Source of the DNA: a virus
DNA: 20,043 bases
Direction: 5' to 3' (one strand)
Virus record (IMG/VR): IMGVR_UViG_3300027708_000350
Coordinates: 1-20,043 of that record
Position 1 is the first letter of the stretch; every line of letters begins with the position of its first letter. Of this stretch, positions 1 to 5,705 are shown in pieces. Below the pieces are notes generated by a model, which saw nothing but the letters and a program-made list of their open reading frames with translations, did not search any database and was not told where the DNA came from. A program made the position numbers and the translations under genes.

Positions 1-760
1 CCGATACAGCAGCAGATGCTGCTGATGTAGAAGCAGCAGTTGCTGAACCAAGAATAGAGTCTACATAATTTTTAGGTGTAGCAGATGATGTAGACATACC
101 CGCAGATGAAAGACCAGTAATAACTGGAGTTCCATTAATAGTTGGACTAGTTATAGTCTTATTAGTTAAAGTTTGTGCAGCATCAATAATGCTTACAGTG
201 CCTGATGTATTAGGTAAAGTAATTGTATTATCTTGAGTAGGGTCTATTACTGTAAGCAATGTTTCAAAGGCATCAGCAGTTGCGCCTTCAAAAGTAATAC
301 CTGCATCATTTTCAAGAGTAGAAGTAAGTGTGGGTGCAACAAGAGTTTTGTTATAAAGAGTTTGAGAATCTTGAGTTCCTACTACAGATGATGTAGCAGC
401 AATACCGTGCACTCCTACTGCAGTTTCAATATGTGTATTAGACTCACGAAGGTCACGACCAATAACCATGTGTCGAACAATGGCACCAGCAGAGTGGTCT
501 TGTGCAGATGAACCATCTATAGCACGAACAATGTTTAAGTTATATCCTGATACAGGATTACCCGATGCCGAGTATACGTCCAGTACTTCTTCAAGTGCTG
601 TATCTGGGTCAATAACAATTGTAAAGGTTTCACCTGCACCAATTGTCACACCGCCTAGCAATGTTGTTGTAGATACAACAGATATGGTAGTAGCCCCTGA
701 GGTAACAGAACCTGTTAAAGTTGTTTGTTGGGAACGGGATGTGTATTTTCTAGTTGTCAT
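1..760 (-). CDS. Tail fibre / receptor-binding structural protein, N-terminal part (runs off the left edge)
   Basis: The frame is open from an ATG at 760 to the window edge, giving about 253 codons with no stop, so the C-terminus is missing. Residues about 9-95 form a Ser/Thr/Val-rich beta module ending in a DHSAGAIV-like segment, a module common in phage fibres and baseplate proteins. After it come typical fibre phrases such as TLTNKTITSPTINGT (about residue 195 onward) and then an Ala/Ser/Thr coiled-coil-type repeat (SATAASTSAASAAVS) at the cut end. Such proteins form trimeric fibres that contact the host surface; that role is known for the family and inferred here. It starts 8 bases after the adaptor gene stops, with an AGGT element 7 bases before the ATG. 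The receptor-binding tip would lie outside the window. Confidence 0.8.
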   Translation of the reverse strand, partial: MTTRKYTSRSQQTTLTGSVTSGATTISVVSTTTLLGGVTIGAGETFTIVIDPDTALEEVLDVYSASGNPVSGYNLNIVRAIDGSSAQDHSAGAIVRHMVIGRDLRESNTHIETAVGVHGIAATSSVVGTQDSQTLYNKTLVAPTLTSTLENDAGITFEGATADAFETLLTVIDPTQDNTITLPNTSGTVSIIDAAQTLTNKTITSPTINGTPVITGLSSAGMSTSSATPKNYVDSILGSATAASTSAASAAVS

Positions 761-768
761 CTATATAC

Positions 769-1662
769 CTATCGGCTGTAGTGGACGCGGGTTGGGAATT
801 GAATTTTTTGCTTCAATGACTCTTCTTCAAGGCGTTGTTGATACAATGCTTGTAAACCTTTAGTTACATTTGTACCAGTTCCGTAAGGACGCTTGGTATC
901 AAATTCATCTGCTGCTGCTCCAGTAATAGAAATACGAGCAGGGTCAATATAGGAAGATAAACGCCATGCTGCACCGTAGATAATTACATCTCGCATAGAC
1001 GTAGGTAAACCAGTTACAGTTTCAAAATCATCTGTAAGATTAGTCATAGATACAGGTAGGTGTGCATACACCATGTTGATAGTACGACCAGGCAGTACGT
1101 TGTCATAGATAGAAACGGTACGTCCTGTTGGAAATGATGGAGCATAAGCAATTGGGTCCCAACGCCATTGGCGTATAGGTAGCCATTCTTTAGTTGGTCC
1201 AACTGATTGCCATGCCATAGATAAAATTTGAATTGCTTCTTGCGGAAGTGGGTAAGTAGTACGTGATGCAAGGAATGATGCAGTAGTAGAACCCACGGCA
1301 AATACCTTTGGGTATACTGCTTGAACCGTATCATTAATAGCACGCTTAATTGCTACGCGTGGATAGGTAGGAGTAATAATTACTTTAGTATTTACGTCAT
1401 GTGCTTCAGCAGTAGTGCTGTTATACCCGCGACCAAAAGGCGCAATGGTAATAGTGTTAGCCTGACGGTCATATGAATCTACCCACATCATTTCATTATC
1501 AATTTCAATGATGCCCTTACCAATGTTTTCAGTAGATGCAACTGAAATAAGCAAAGCACCGCTAGTAACAGCGGCAGTTAAATAAGTAGCACGGTCTTGA
1601 CGATAAGTAAAACCACTAAGGTCTAACTGTACGTCATTTATAATATCAATTAGTTGTGTCAT
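769..1662 (-). CDS. Probable neck/head-tail adaptor protein with an inserted beta module
   Basis: A 297-aa protein. Its short N-terminal helix (LIDIINDVQLDLSGF) and later segments such as AIKRAINDTVQAVYP, IRQWRWDPIAYAPSFPTG and DVIIYGAAWRLSSY resemble podovirus tail-tubular-A/gp11-like or head-tail adaptor proteins, which ring the portal exit and link the capsid to the tail. Between the N-terminal helix and the rest, residues about 26-98 are a beta-rich module with IEIDNEMMWV and RGYNSTTAEAHD signatures; the tail fibre next door has a related module. The ATG at 1662 overlaps the previous stop as TAATG, with AGGTGG just upstream, and the gene ends in TAG. Its place between the small-gene cassette and the fibre supports a connector role. 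The exact family is uncertain because the resemblance is by eye. Confidence 0.62.
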   Translation of the reverse strand: MTQLIDIINDVQLDLSGFTYRQDRATYLTAAVTSGALLISVASTENIGKGIIEIDNEMMWVDSYDRQANTITIAPFGRGYNSTTAEAHDVNTKVIITPTYPRVAIKRAINDTVQAVYPKVFAVGSTTASFLASRTTYPLPQEAIQILSMAWQSVGPTKEWLPIRQWRWDPIAYAPSFPTGRTVSIYDNVLPGRTINMVYAHLPVSMTNLTDDFETVTGLPTSMRDVIIYGAAWRLSSYIDPARISITGAAADEFDTKRPYGTGTNVTKGLQALYQQRLEEESLKQKIQFPTRVHYSR

Positions 1663-1943
1663 TAAGAAGCCACCTGTCGTAGTGCGGTTACAGCGTCTAG
1701 TCCTGTAGTACCTGCAAGGGCATTACAAATTCCAGTTACGGCTTTGTATAGTTTTGGGTCAGTAGTTCCATACTTATAATTAAGTGCGCCTTGTACTGCC
1801 ATAGGTGTAGTTAGCCCAGCCCATTTACTAGCAGCACCTTGTTCATCAAGGTATGCTGACTTTGCTGGATAAGAACTTCCACCGTTAGCAAGACGATTAA
1901 GTTCGTCAACTAACGTGCTTCCTGCTCTACCATATATAGCCAT
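1662..1943 (-). CDS. Small phage protein (93 aa), unknown function, internally duplicated
   Basis: I chose the start at 1943 (MAIYGRAGS) rather than the ATG at 1949. It overlaps the previous stop as TAATG, the arrangement used throughout this operon, and has AAGGTG a suitable distance upstream. The protein is Ala/Gly/Leu-rich and likely helical. It contains two similar segments, WAGLTTPMAVQGALN near residue 41 and LAGTTGLDAVTALRQ near residue 76, so it looks like an internal duplication. Similar short MAIYGRAGS-type proteins occur between capsid and tail genes in actinobacterial and uncultured phages; I recall no established function. It ends by TAATG overlap with the adaptor gene, suggesting coupled translation and a virion or assembly role. 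Confidence 0.75.
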   Translation of the reverse strand: MAIYGRAGSTLVDELNRLANGGSSYPAKSAYLDEQGAASKWAGLTTPMAVQGALNYKYGTTDPKLYKAVTGICNALAGTTGLDAVTALRQVAS

Positions 1944-2200
1944 TACCACTTCACCTTATCTGCCCAGTATGCGGCACTCATCTTGCCTTTAGCAATGTTC
2001 TTAGCATGACGGGCTTTAAATGAAGCCTGACGTGCTGTAGGTTTATGGTCACCTAGTACACCCTGTTGACCAAAGCGAATAGTTTTAACCGTGCTGCCTT
2101 CTTTTGCCACAACTACATGTGACTTAGTTGGATGACTTGGTGTGCGCTTAGGTTTATTAAAACCTGCCACTCCTGCTCGCTTTAGTCTTGGGTCTAACAT
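1943..2200 (-). CDS. Small basic phage protein (85 aa), conserved in uncultured phages
   Basis: An 85-aa basic protein beginning MLDPRLKRAGVAGFNKPKRT. It has a HPTKSHVVVAKEG segment, an IRFGQQGV segment, and a C-terminal block FKARHAKNIAKGKMSAAYWA. I recognise this pattern as a small protein seen in many marine and freshwater phages and some prophages, always of unknown function. Its Lys/Arg/His richness and the aromatic C-terminus (YWADKVKW) would suit nucleic-acid or capsid-surface contact, but that is inference. It starts directly after the stop of the 53-aa gene (TAAATG, no gap) and its stop overlaps the next start as TAATG, so it is a core member of the cassette. Confidence 0.78.
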   Translation of the reverse strand: MLDPRLKRAGVAGFNKPKRTPSHPTKSHVVVAKEGSTVKTIRFGQQGVLGDHKPTARQASFKARHAKNIAKGKMSAAYWADKVKW

Positions 2201-2362
2201 TTATTTTCCTTTAACCTTTTTCAGATTTGGGTTTGCTTTTTTAGCAGCAGGGCTAGCCTTGCGTGCACCAGCAGCAAGGATTGCTCCTGCTGATTTTTTA
2301 GATATACCTTGTTTCTTAGCAATAGATTTTTGTGCTGCTTTAAAACCCATATGCTCAGTCAT
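2201..2362 (-). CDS. Very small Lys/Ala-rich phage protein (53 aa)
   Basis: A 53-codon gene that fills the only gap between its neighbours. Its ATG at 2362 overlaps the stop of the 69-aa gene (TAATG) and its TAA is followed at once by the ATG of the 85-aa gene. The protein starts MTEHMGFKAAQKSIAKKQGI, has an AGAILAAGARKAS centre, and ends ANPNLKKVKGK. This GFKAA...KKQGIS...ANPNLKKVKG pattern is familiar from tiny conserved phage proteins of unknown function. It is strongly basic and probably forms two helices. A DNA- or RNA-contacting role is possible but not shown. The exact fit between neighbours and the conserved look make it a real gene despite its size. Confidence 0.8.
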   Translation of the reverse strand: MTEHMGFKAAQKSIAKKQGISKKSAGAILAAGARKASPAAKKANPNLKKVKGK

Positions 2363-2571
2363 TAGTTTGTGTTTCCGTTATTGTAAGAATTTTTACCGTA
2401 TGCTTTACGAGCAGCCATATCAGTGCCTGTTGCTATACGACTAGGAGTAGGCATTGGTTTTGCTGCTACTTTGCTTTTCATATTTTCAACAGGTTTTACT
2501 GCAGGATGAGCAGTACTTGACTTACGCACCATAGGTGTTGGAATGTTGCCTGTAGGTATTCTACCTGGCAT
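2362..2571 (-). CDS. Small basic, Pro/Met/Lys-rich protein (69 aa), unknown function
   Basis: A 69-aa protein beginning MPGRIPTGNIPTPMVRK, with further short-motif repeats (KPVENMKSKVAAKPMPTPS) and an Asn/Gly-rich tail. It is basic, low in hydrophobic residues and probably disordered; no domain is recognised. The start lies 2 bases after the stop of the 78-aa gene, and the stop overlaps the start of the 53-aa gene (TAATG). Similar disordered small proteins sit in this cassette, so it is likely a virion-associated or assembly peptide, which is inference from position only. Confidence 0.68.
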   Translation of the reverse strand: MPGRIPTGNIPTPMVRKSSTAHPAVKPVENMKSKVAAKPMPTPSRIATGTDMAARKAYGKNSYNNGNTN

Positions 2572-2573
2572 AA

Positions 2574-2810
2574 TTAAATCTTACGTCCGCCACCAGTTGG
2601 TTGGGTATAGATACCTTGTACCAATTGTGATGGACCATTAGCAGTTGAGCCTGATGCTGAACGTGGAGGTACTTCGTTAGCAACTCCTGGTCCAACTCCG
2701 CCGTAAAAGTCTGAGCCAGCAGACGAGAAGTCTGTAGCCTTGCTGCGTTGCTTTGCTGGAATAACCATACCAGCAGCCACAACATTTGAGTTCATATATT
2801 CGTTAGCCAT
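2574..2810 (-). CDS. Small Gly/Ser-rich protein (78 aa), unknown function
   Basis: A 78-aa protein (MANEYMNSNVVAAGMVIPAK...) with a Gly/Pro/Ser-rich centre containing DFYGGVGPG and VPPRSASGS, ending PTGGGRKI. It has no membrane segment and no recognised domain. The ATG at 2810 follows the TAA of the 50-aa gene with no gap, which fixes the start. A second minus-strand frame (2561-2785) overlaps most of it, but its Gln/Leu/His-rich translation looks like a shadow. Its composition suggests a flexible virion or assembly peptide. Confidence 0.68.
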   Translation of the reverse strand: MANEYMNSNVVAAGMVIPAKQRSKATDFSSAGSDFYGGVGPGVANEVPPRSASGSTANGPSQLVQGIYTQPTGGGRKI

Positions 2811-2963
2811 TTACATTACCTTGTTTCTTTGTGATGGGGGTGGTGGTACGTCAAAGCCTTTGATGATGTCTGCGCTCTGACCTTCAGCAACGCGTACACC
2901 AGCCTTGATTGTTACTCTCATTTGATTTCCATTTGCATCTGTACATCCGCATTCAACGCACAT
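2811..2963 (-). CDS. Very small CxxCxC protein (50 aa), possible metal-binding peptide
   Basis: A 50-codon gene found by reading the gap between 2811 and 2964. It starts at an ATG one base after the stop of the 65-aa gene, and its TAA at 2811-2813 directly abuts the ATG of the 78-aa gene. The protein begins MCVECGCTDANGNQ, with Cys at residues 2, 5 and 7. It continues with a basic/beta stretch (MRVTIKAGVRVAEGQS) and ends with a Pro run (FDVPPPPSQRN). The Cys cluster could bind zinc or another metal but lacks an obvious second knuckle, so it may need a partner or a dimer. Perfect packing and a protein-like composition support it; the function is unknown. Confidence 0.78.
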   Translation of the reverse strand: MCVECGCTDANGNQMRVTIKAGVRVAEGQSADIIKGFDVPPPPSQRNKVM

Positions 2964-2964
2964 G

Positions 2965-3162
2965 TTACTTGCCTTTCTTTTTCATAATCTTATTCTTTAG
3001 AGCCATATCCATTTTTGCATCTGCTTTAGCAGATGGCTTCTTCTTATCCATAACAGCGTCAGCCTTCTTAAAGGCTGTCTTTTGAAATGGCTTCATGCCC
3101 TTCATTACTTTTGCGTCTTGCTTCATGTCTGCTTTAGCAGCAGATTTCTTTGCCATTGCCAT
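2965..3162 (-). CDS. Lys/Met-rich basic protein (65 aa), possible DNA-condensing virion peptide
   Basis: A 65-aa protein with 21 Lys and 9 Met and no Cys or Trp. It has irregular repeats of the form KADMKxDAK, KADAVMDKK and KADAKMDMALKNKIM, and ends KKKGK. The composition resembles histone-H1-like or condensing tails. Such small Lys-rich proteins near capsid genes are common in uncultured phages and lack an assigned role. The start at 3162 overlaps the previous stop (TAATG), with GAGAGG about 8 bases upstream. Candidate jobs are neutralising packaged DNA or acting as a capsid-bound peptide. Both are inference; what is visible is the charge, the repeats and the location. Confidence 0.75.
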   Translation of the reverse strand: MAMAKKSAAKADMKQDAKVMKGMKPFQKTAFKKADAVMDKKKPSAKADAKMDMALKNKIMKKKGK

Positions 3163-3566
3163 TAGGCTATTCCTCTCAGTGGAGAACTTGCGTCATAGGC
3201 GACACCAGTTCTGTTGCTTACGTCTATCGATTTTTGTATCTGCTTGGTTGAAGTGCCATCGGGTTGGATACCTTGTGCTCTTGCTTGCTTATACAAATCT
3301 AGTTCTTTATCCCATTTTTTTTGAGTGGTTCCGCTAGCAATAATGTTGCCTGCTGCATCCCCTGTTGCTAGTTGAAGGCTCTTAGCCTTACAACCAAAAC
3401 ATGGTTTTGTTTCACAATTACTGTGGTCTATTGCCACTTCTTCTGTATCGTCTTTGAATGGCTGCTTACCAGTAGCATCGCAGCCAGTACAACCATAACG
3501 AGTAGCAATCGTTTCATACTTCTCATTCATTCCCCAGTCAAGTACTTTACTTACATGTGTGTGCAT
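3162..3566 (-). CDS. Zinc-ribbon-like small protein (134 aa)
   Basis: A 134-aa protein. Its N-terminal half carries paired Cys knuckles: C26-x2-C29 (GCTGCD), then H48-x2-C51 (DHSNC) and C56-x2-C59 (CFGC), enough ligands for one or two zinc sites. The C-terminal half is helical and basic (KKWDKELDLYKQARAQGIQP, then TKQIQKSIDVSNRTGVAYD). That second half is a phrase I associate with small conserved proteins next to capsid genes in actinobacterial and freshwater phages. No enzyme motif is seen. The start at 3566 overlaps the previous stop (TAATG) with TAAGGA upstream; an internal Met13 is an alternative. It may be a head-completion or DNA-contacting virion protein, but the function is not established. 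Confidence 0.75.
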   Translation of the reverse strand: MHTHVSKVLDWGMNEKYETIATRYGCTGCDATGKQPFKDDTEEVAIDHSNCETKPCFGCKAKSLQLATGDAAGNIIASGTTQKKWDKELDLYKQARAQGIQPDGTSTKQIQKSIDVSNRTGVAYDASSPLRGIA

Positions 3567-3826
3567 TACGCTGTCCTTACGTATTGTCCAAACCCTTGTG
3601 CAGTTAGGCTGTCGTATATTCCTTTATTGATTTCGTATTCATGTCCACCTAGGTAAAAAATATCTGCTGCTTTAATTACATCTTCAGTTGGGAATGTAGT
3701 GGTAGACCAAACACCTTGAATGTTCATTAGGCTTATGCCACGGGTTAAGCGATAACGGATAAACAAACGTCCTCCGCCTGCTGGACCGTACTCCTCGGTA
3801 GGAGGAGTTAAGTAGTACTTAGTCAT
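3566..3826 (-). CDS. Small conserved phage protein (86 aa) just after the capsid gene
   Basis: An 86-aa protein (MTKYYLTPPTEEYGPAGGGR...) with a beta-rich, aromatic make-up: RLFIRYRLTRGISLMNIQGVW, then IKAADIFYLGGHEYEINKGIYDSL. The phrase YYLTPPTxxxGPAGG...LFxRYxLxRG is familiar from proteins directly downstream of the capsid gene in actinobacterial phages. A head-decoration or head-completion role is plausible but unproven. The start is backed by GAGGAG a few bases upstream. It is the first gene after the 65-base gap that follows the capsid gene, and its stop overlaps the zinc-ribbon gene (TAATG). Confidence 0.75.
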   Translation of the reverse strand: MTKYYLTPPTEEYGPAGGGRLFIRYRLTRGISLMNIQGVWSTTTFPTEDVIKAADIFYLGGHEYEINKGIYDSLTAQGFGQYVRTA

Positions 3827-3853
3827 TGCGCTCCTCTAGTTGACTTACCGTAA

Positions 3854-3874
3854 GGCTGGGAACTTGCCCCAGCC
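3854..3874 (-). other. Stem-loop just downstream of the capsid gene
   Basis: A perfect 7-bp inverted repeat (GGCTGGG / CCCAGCC, 7-base loop) lies in the 65-base gap after the capsid stop. A weaker outer pairing is possible (TTGAC at about 3840-3844 with GTCAA near 3880). In the minus direction it is followed by TTACGG, not a T-run, so it is not a standard intrinsic terminator. It could stabilise the capsid mRNA's 3' end or be a partial terminator or processing site that lowers expression of the small genes. Confidence 0.5.
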
Positions 3875-3891
3875 CTACTGTCAATTAACTA

Positions 3892-5058
3892 TTAGTAGTT
3901 GATTGAAGAAGAAGTCTCTACACGGTAGAGTGCTTCATCACGGTAGATAGCGTGACCAAGTACGCCGTACCATCCAAGTGGACGGTGACGCATTAACTTG
4001 TCAACGACTGGTCCGATAACAACATGTGGCTCTTCAGCAACGGCTTCAGCAAGTGCTTGCTGTCCAGCGAAGTAGGTATTAAATACCTTTGTTTCATGTG
4101 TGAATGTTATGGATGCACCAGATGTAACTTGAGTTACAATCGCTGTATCAATTGTTACATTGAGACCAGAGATAGAAGTAACCTGAGCACCTGTTGGTAC
4201 GTTAGTTCCTGCTACAGCGTCAGATACCAAGATACCTGAAGAAGAAGTAACAGCAAGAACATATGTTCCTACGTTACCTGAAGCGGTAGTGGTTGTTGTA
4301 GATGTTGACTTAGCAGCACCAACATAATCGGTGTATAGACGTGGTGATTCAACATAGAATGCACCTTCGTATGTACCGATTTCTCCAGCCCAGATTGCAT
4401 CATTGGCTTGGTATTCGTGTGGCTGACGCCATGAACCCACACCAGTCTCAGCACGAAGGTCGTGTGAAACTTCAGGGTGGATACCTGCCCAGTAAAGTGA
4501 ACCCTTACGTGGGATAGCCTTGTTAGCACGCAACTTAGCAGTTGTCTTACGAGCAAGTGCTGAAGTGAATGTGTCTGATGAAGTCAGAGTTGCAGTTGAA
4601 GTACGTGTTCCGCCGTATAGTGCGTTAGCACCTGTGCGTAGTACGTTTTGTGCGACAGTATCAATTGAGTCTGCCATGTTGAATGCAATGATGTTAGCAA
4701 CGGCTGGGTCTACATCAGCAAGGCTGAAGAGTTCCAAGGCGCGGGTAACAAGAACCGCATTACCATACTCAGCAAGAGTAATGGTTGTGTATGTTGGTGT
4801 AGCAAGTGCTACAGCATCTGGGTCTGTCTGTTCTGTAAGAGTGTTAGTCTGTTGAGTTAAGTCAACGTAACGCTGCAAAACAACTGATGAACCAGGGATG
4901 CTTTGACGTGCAGGTGTCTTATCGGCAACTGAACGGATTAGTGGTTGTGCACGGAGTGCGAACTCGATTAGACGGTCATACGCCTTTTGTACGAGACCAG
5001 CACCACCTACGGTACCTCCGAGAGAGGACGAACCTGTGGTTGTATATGCATTAGCCAT
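3892..5058 (-). CDS. Major capsid protein, N4-gp56-family-like, with an insertion domain
   Basis: A 388-aa protein. Residues about 25-150 show features of the N4-gp56/P22-coat-like HK97-fold group: LIEFALRAQPLIRSVADKTP, SVVLQRYVDLTQQTNTLTE, TITLAEYGNAVLVTRALELF and IAFNMADSIDTVAQNVLRTG. Residues about 185-250 contain the loop region (YWAGIHPEVSHDLR, GSWRQPHEY, GEIGTYEGAFYVESPR). Residues about 251-323 are an unusual Thr/Ser/Gly/Val-rich beta insertion, after which the core resumes (NTYFAGQQALAEAV...KLMRHRPLGWYGVLGHAIYR). It follows the scaffold gene by 39 bases and has the best ribosome binding site in the window, as expected for the most abundant virion protein. It assembles the icosahedral head. 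Confidence 0.9.
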   Translation of the reverse strand: MANAYTTTGSSSLGGTVGGAGLVQKAYDRLIEFALRAQPLIRSVADKTPARQSIPGSSVVLQRYVDLTQQTNTLTEQTDPDAVALATPTYTTITLAEYGNAVLVTRALELFSLADVDPAVANIIAFNMADSIDTVAQNVLRTGANALYGGTRTSTATLTSSDTFTSALARKTTAKLRANKAIPRKGSLYWAGIHPEVSHDLRAETGVGSWRQPHEYQANDAIWAGEIGTYEGAFYVESPRLYTDYVGAAKSTSTTTTTASGNVGTYVLAVTSSSGILVSDAVAGTNVPTGAQVTSISGLNVTIDTAIVTQVTSGASITFTHETKVFNTYFAGQQALAEAVAEEPHVVIGPVVDKLMRHRPLGWYGVLGHAIYRDEALYRVETSSSINY

Positions 5059-5073
5059 TTATTGCACCTCCTT
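5059..5073 (-). promoter_or_regulatory. Strong ribosome binding site of the capsid gene
   Basis: The minus strand reads AAGGAGGTG (5065-5073), six bases before the capsid ATG. This is a near-perfect complement to the 16S anti-Shine-Dalgarno and clearly stronger than any other start in the window, where coupling or partial motifs are the rule. It fixes the start and fits high capsid expression. Confidence 0.9.
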
Positions 5074-5097
5074 ATGAGGGGTTAGATTTCGGTTGGT

Positions 5098-5580
5098 TTA
5101 AAAATTTCCCGACTGAATCATTGCGATAATTTCCTCGGCACTTGCTGCCTCGTTAAGTCTCATCAATGCATCTTCAGCACGGTCAGGCGTAACAGCCTGT
5201 TGAGTAACAATGTCCTGTTGTCGCAAAGCGGCACGGTCCAATGTTTGTTCAGGTTGTCCCTGGTTCTGCACTTGAAGCCCGAATACCTCAGCGTTATCGT
5301 CAAGCCAATCAGAGATTGATTCTTCGTTAGCATCTGCTGGTAGTTCATTAGCAATCATGCGTGCAGCCTTAGGGCTTACACCTTTGTTTTCTAGGACTCT
5401 CTTGATAATAGTTTCACGTTGTGCTTTAGTGATACCTTCAAGTTGTTCAGACATTTCTTTGATACGCTTTTCATCGGCGCGAGCCTTCTTGCGCAACTGC
5501 TTAATTAAGTCGTTGCCCTCAAGATTTCCCTGAGGTGTATCATTGTCGTCTTCATCGTCTTCCCAGTAGTTTGTTGCCAT
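5098..5580 (-). CDS. Capsid scaffolding protein
   Basis: A 160-aa acidic, helical protein. The N-terminus is very acidic (YWEDDEDDNDTP). Residues about 24-62 form a charged coiled-coil-like helix (LIKQLRKKARADEKRIKEMS). A middle segment (KGVSPKAARMIANELPADAN, then SISDWLDDNAEVFG) is typical of scaffold proteins of actinobacterial phages. The C-terminus is a short amphipathic helix (AEEIIAMIQSGNF) that could bind the coat protein. It sits immediately before the capsid gene, the classic scaffold position. It would template procapsid assembly and leave before or during packaging. No protease motif is seen, so it is probably not a protease-scaffold fusion. GGGAG lies about 10 bases before the ATG. 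Confidence 0.85.
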   Translation of the reverse strand: MATNYWEDDEDDNDTPQGNLEGNDLIKQLRKKARADEKRIKEMSEQLEGITKAQRETIIKRVLENKGVSPKAARMIANELPADANEESISDWLDDNAEVFGLQVQNQGQPEQTLDRAALRQQDIVTQQAVTPDRAEDALMRLNEAASAEEIIAMIQSGNF

Positions 5581-5705
5581 AGCAACCGTTCTCCCATTCG
5601 TTTAGTTGATTCGCAGACCACAACATAGTTTGGGGAAACTGTGTTGGCTTCTACTCCCAGTCTTGTACACCGCATGGGGCTGGTCGGTCCATGTCGGGAA
5701 TCTAT
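5581..5705 (-). other. 125-base non-coding gap with two stem-loops upstream of the scaffold gene
   Basis: This is the longest gap inside the operon. One 11-bp inverted repeat with a GGGG loop lies at 5621-5646 (CAACATAGTTT / AAACTGTGTTG, one imperfect pair: G-U on plus RNA, C-A on minus RNA). A second lies at 5670-5697 (CCGCATGG / CCATGTCGG, one bulge). Neither is followed by a T-run in the transcription direction, so no intrinsic terminator is claimed. No convincing -35/-10 pair was found. It could be a leader or processing element separating capsid genes from the large upstream genes. Confidence 0.5.

Noticed and set aside
1044-1343. Alternative minus-strand frames inside real genes (for example 1044-1343, 4269-4556, 2561-2785, 17876-18235, 18257-18655)
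   Set aside because: They are out-of-frame shadows of the adaptor, capsid, 78-aa and terminase genes, with unnatural His/Leu/Gln-rich translations.
4520-4855. Plus-strand open frame inside the capsid gene, and similar plus-strand frames elsewhere (for example 2142-2444, 3095-3337, 3372-3656, 9749-10015, 11129-11431, 14989-15255)
   Set aside because: Each lies opposite a well-supported minus-strand gene, has low-quality composition (Cys/Ser-rich or hydrophobic runs), and no fitting ribosome site or operon position.
5570-5693. Tiny minus-strand frames in the gap before the scaffold gene (13 codons from 5693; about 56 codons from 5675 running into the scaffold gene)
   Set aside because: One is very short. 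The other overlaps the scaffold start out of frame and turns unprotein-like. No ribosome site decides for either.
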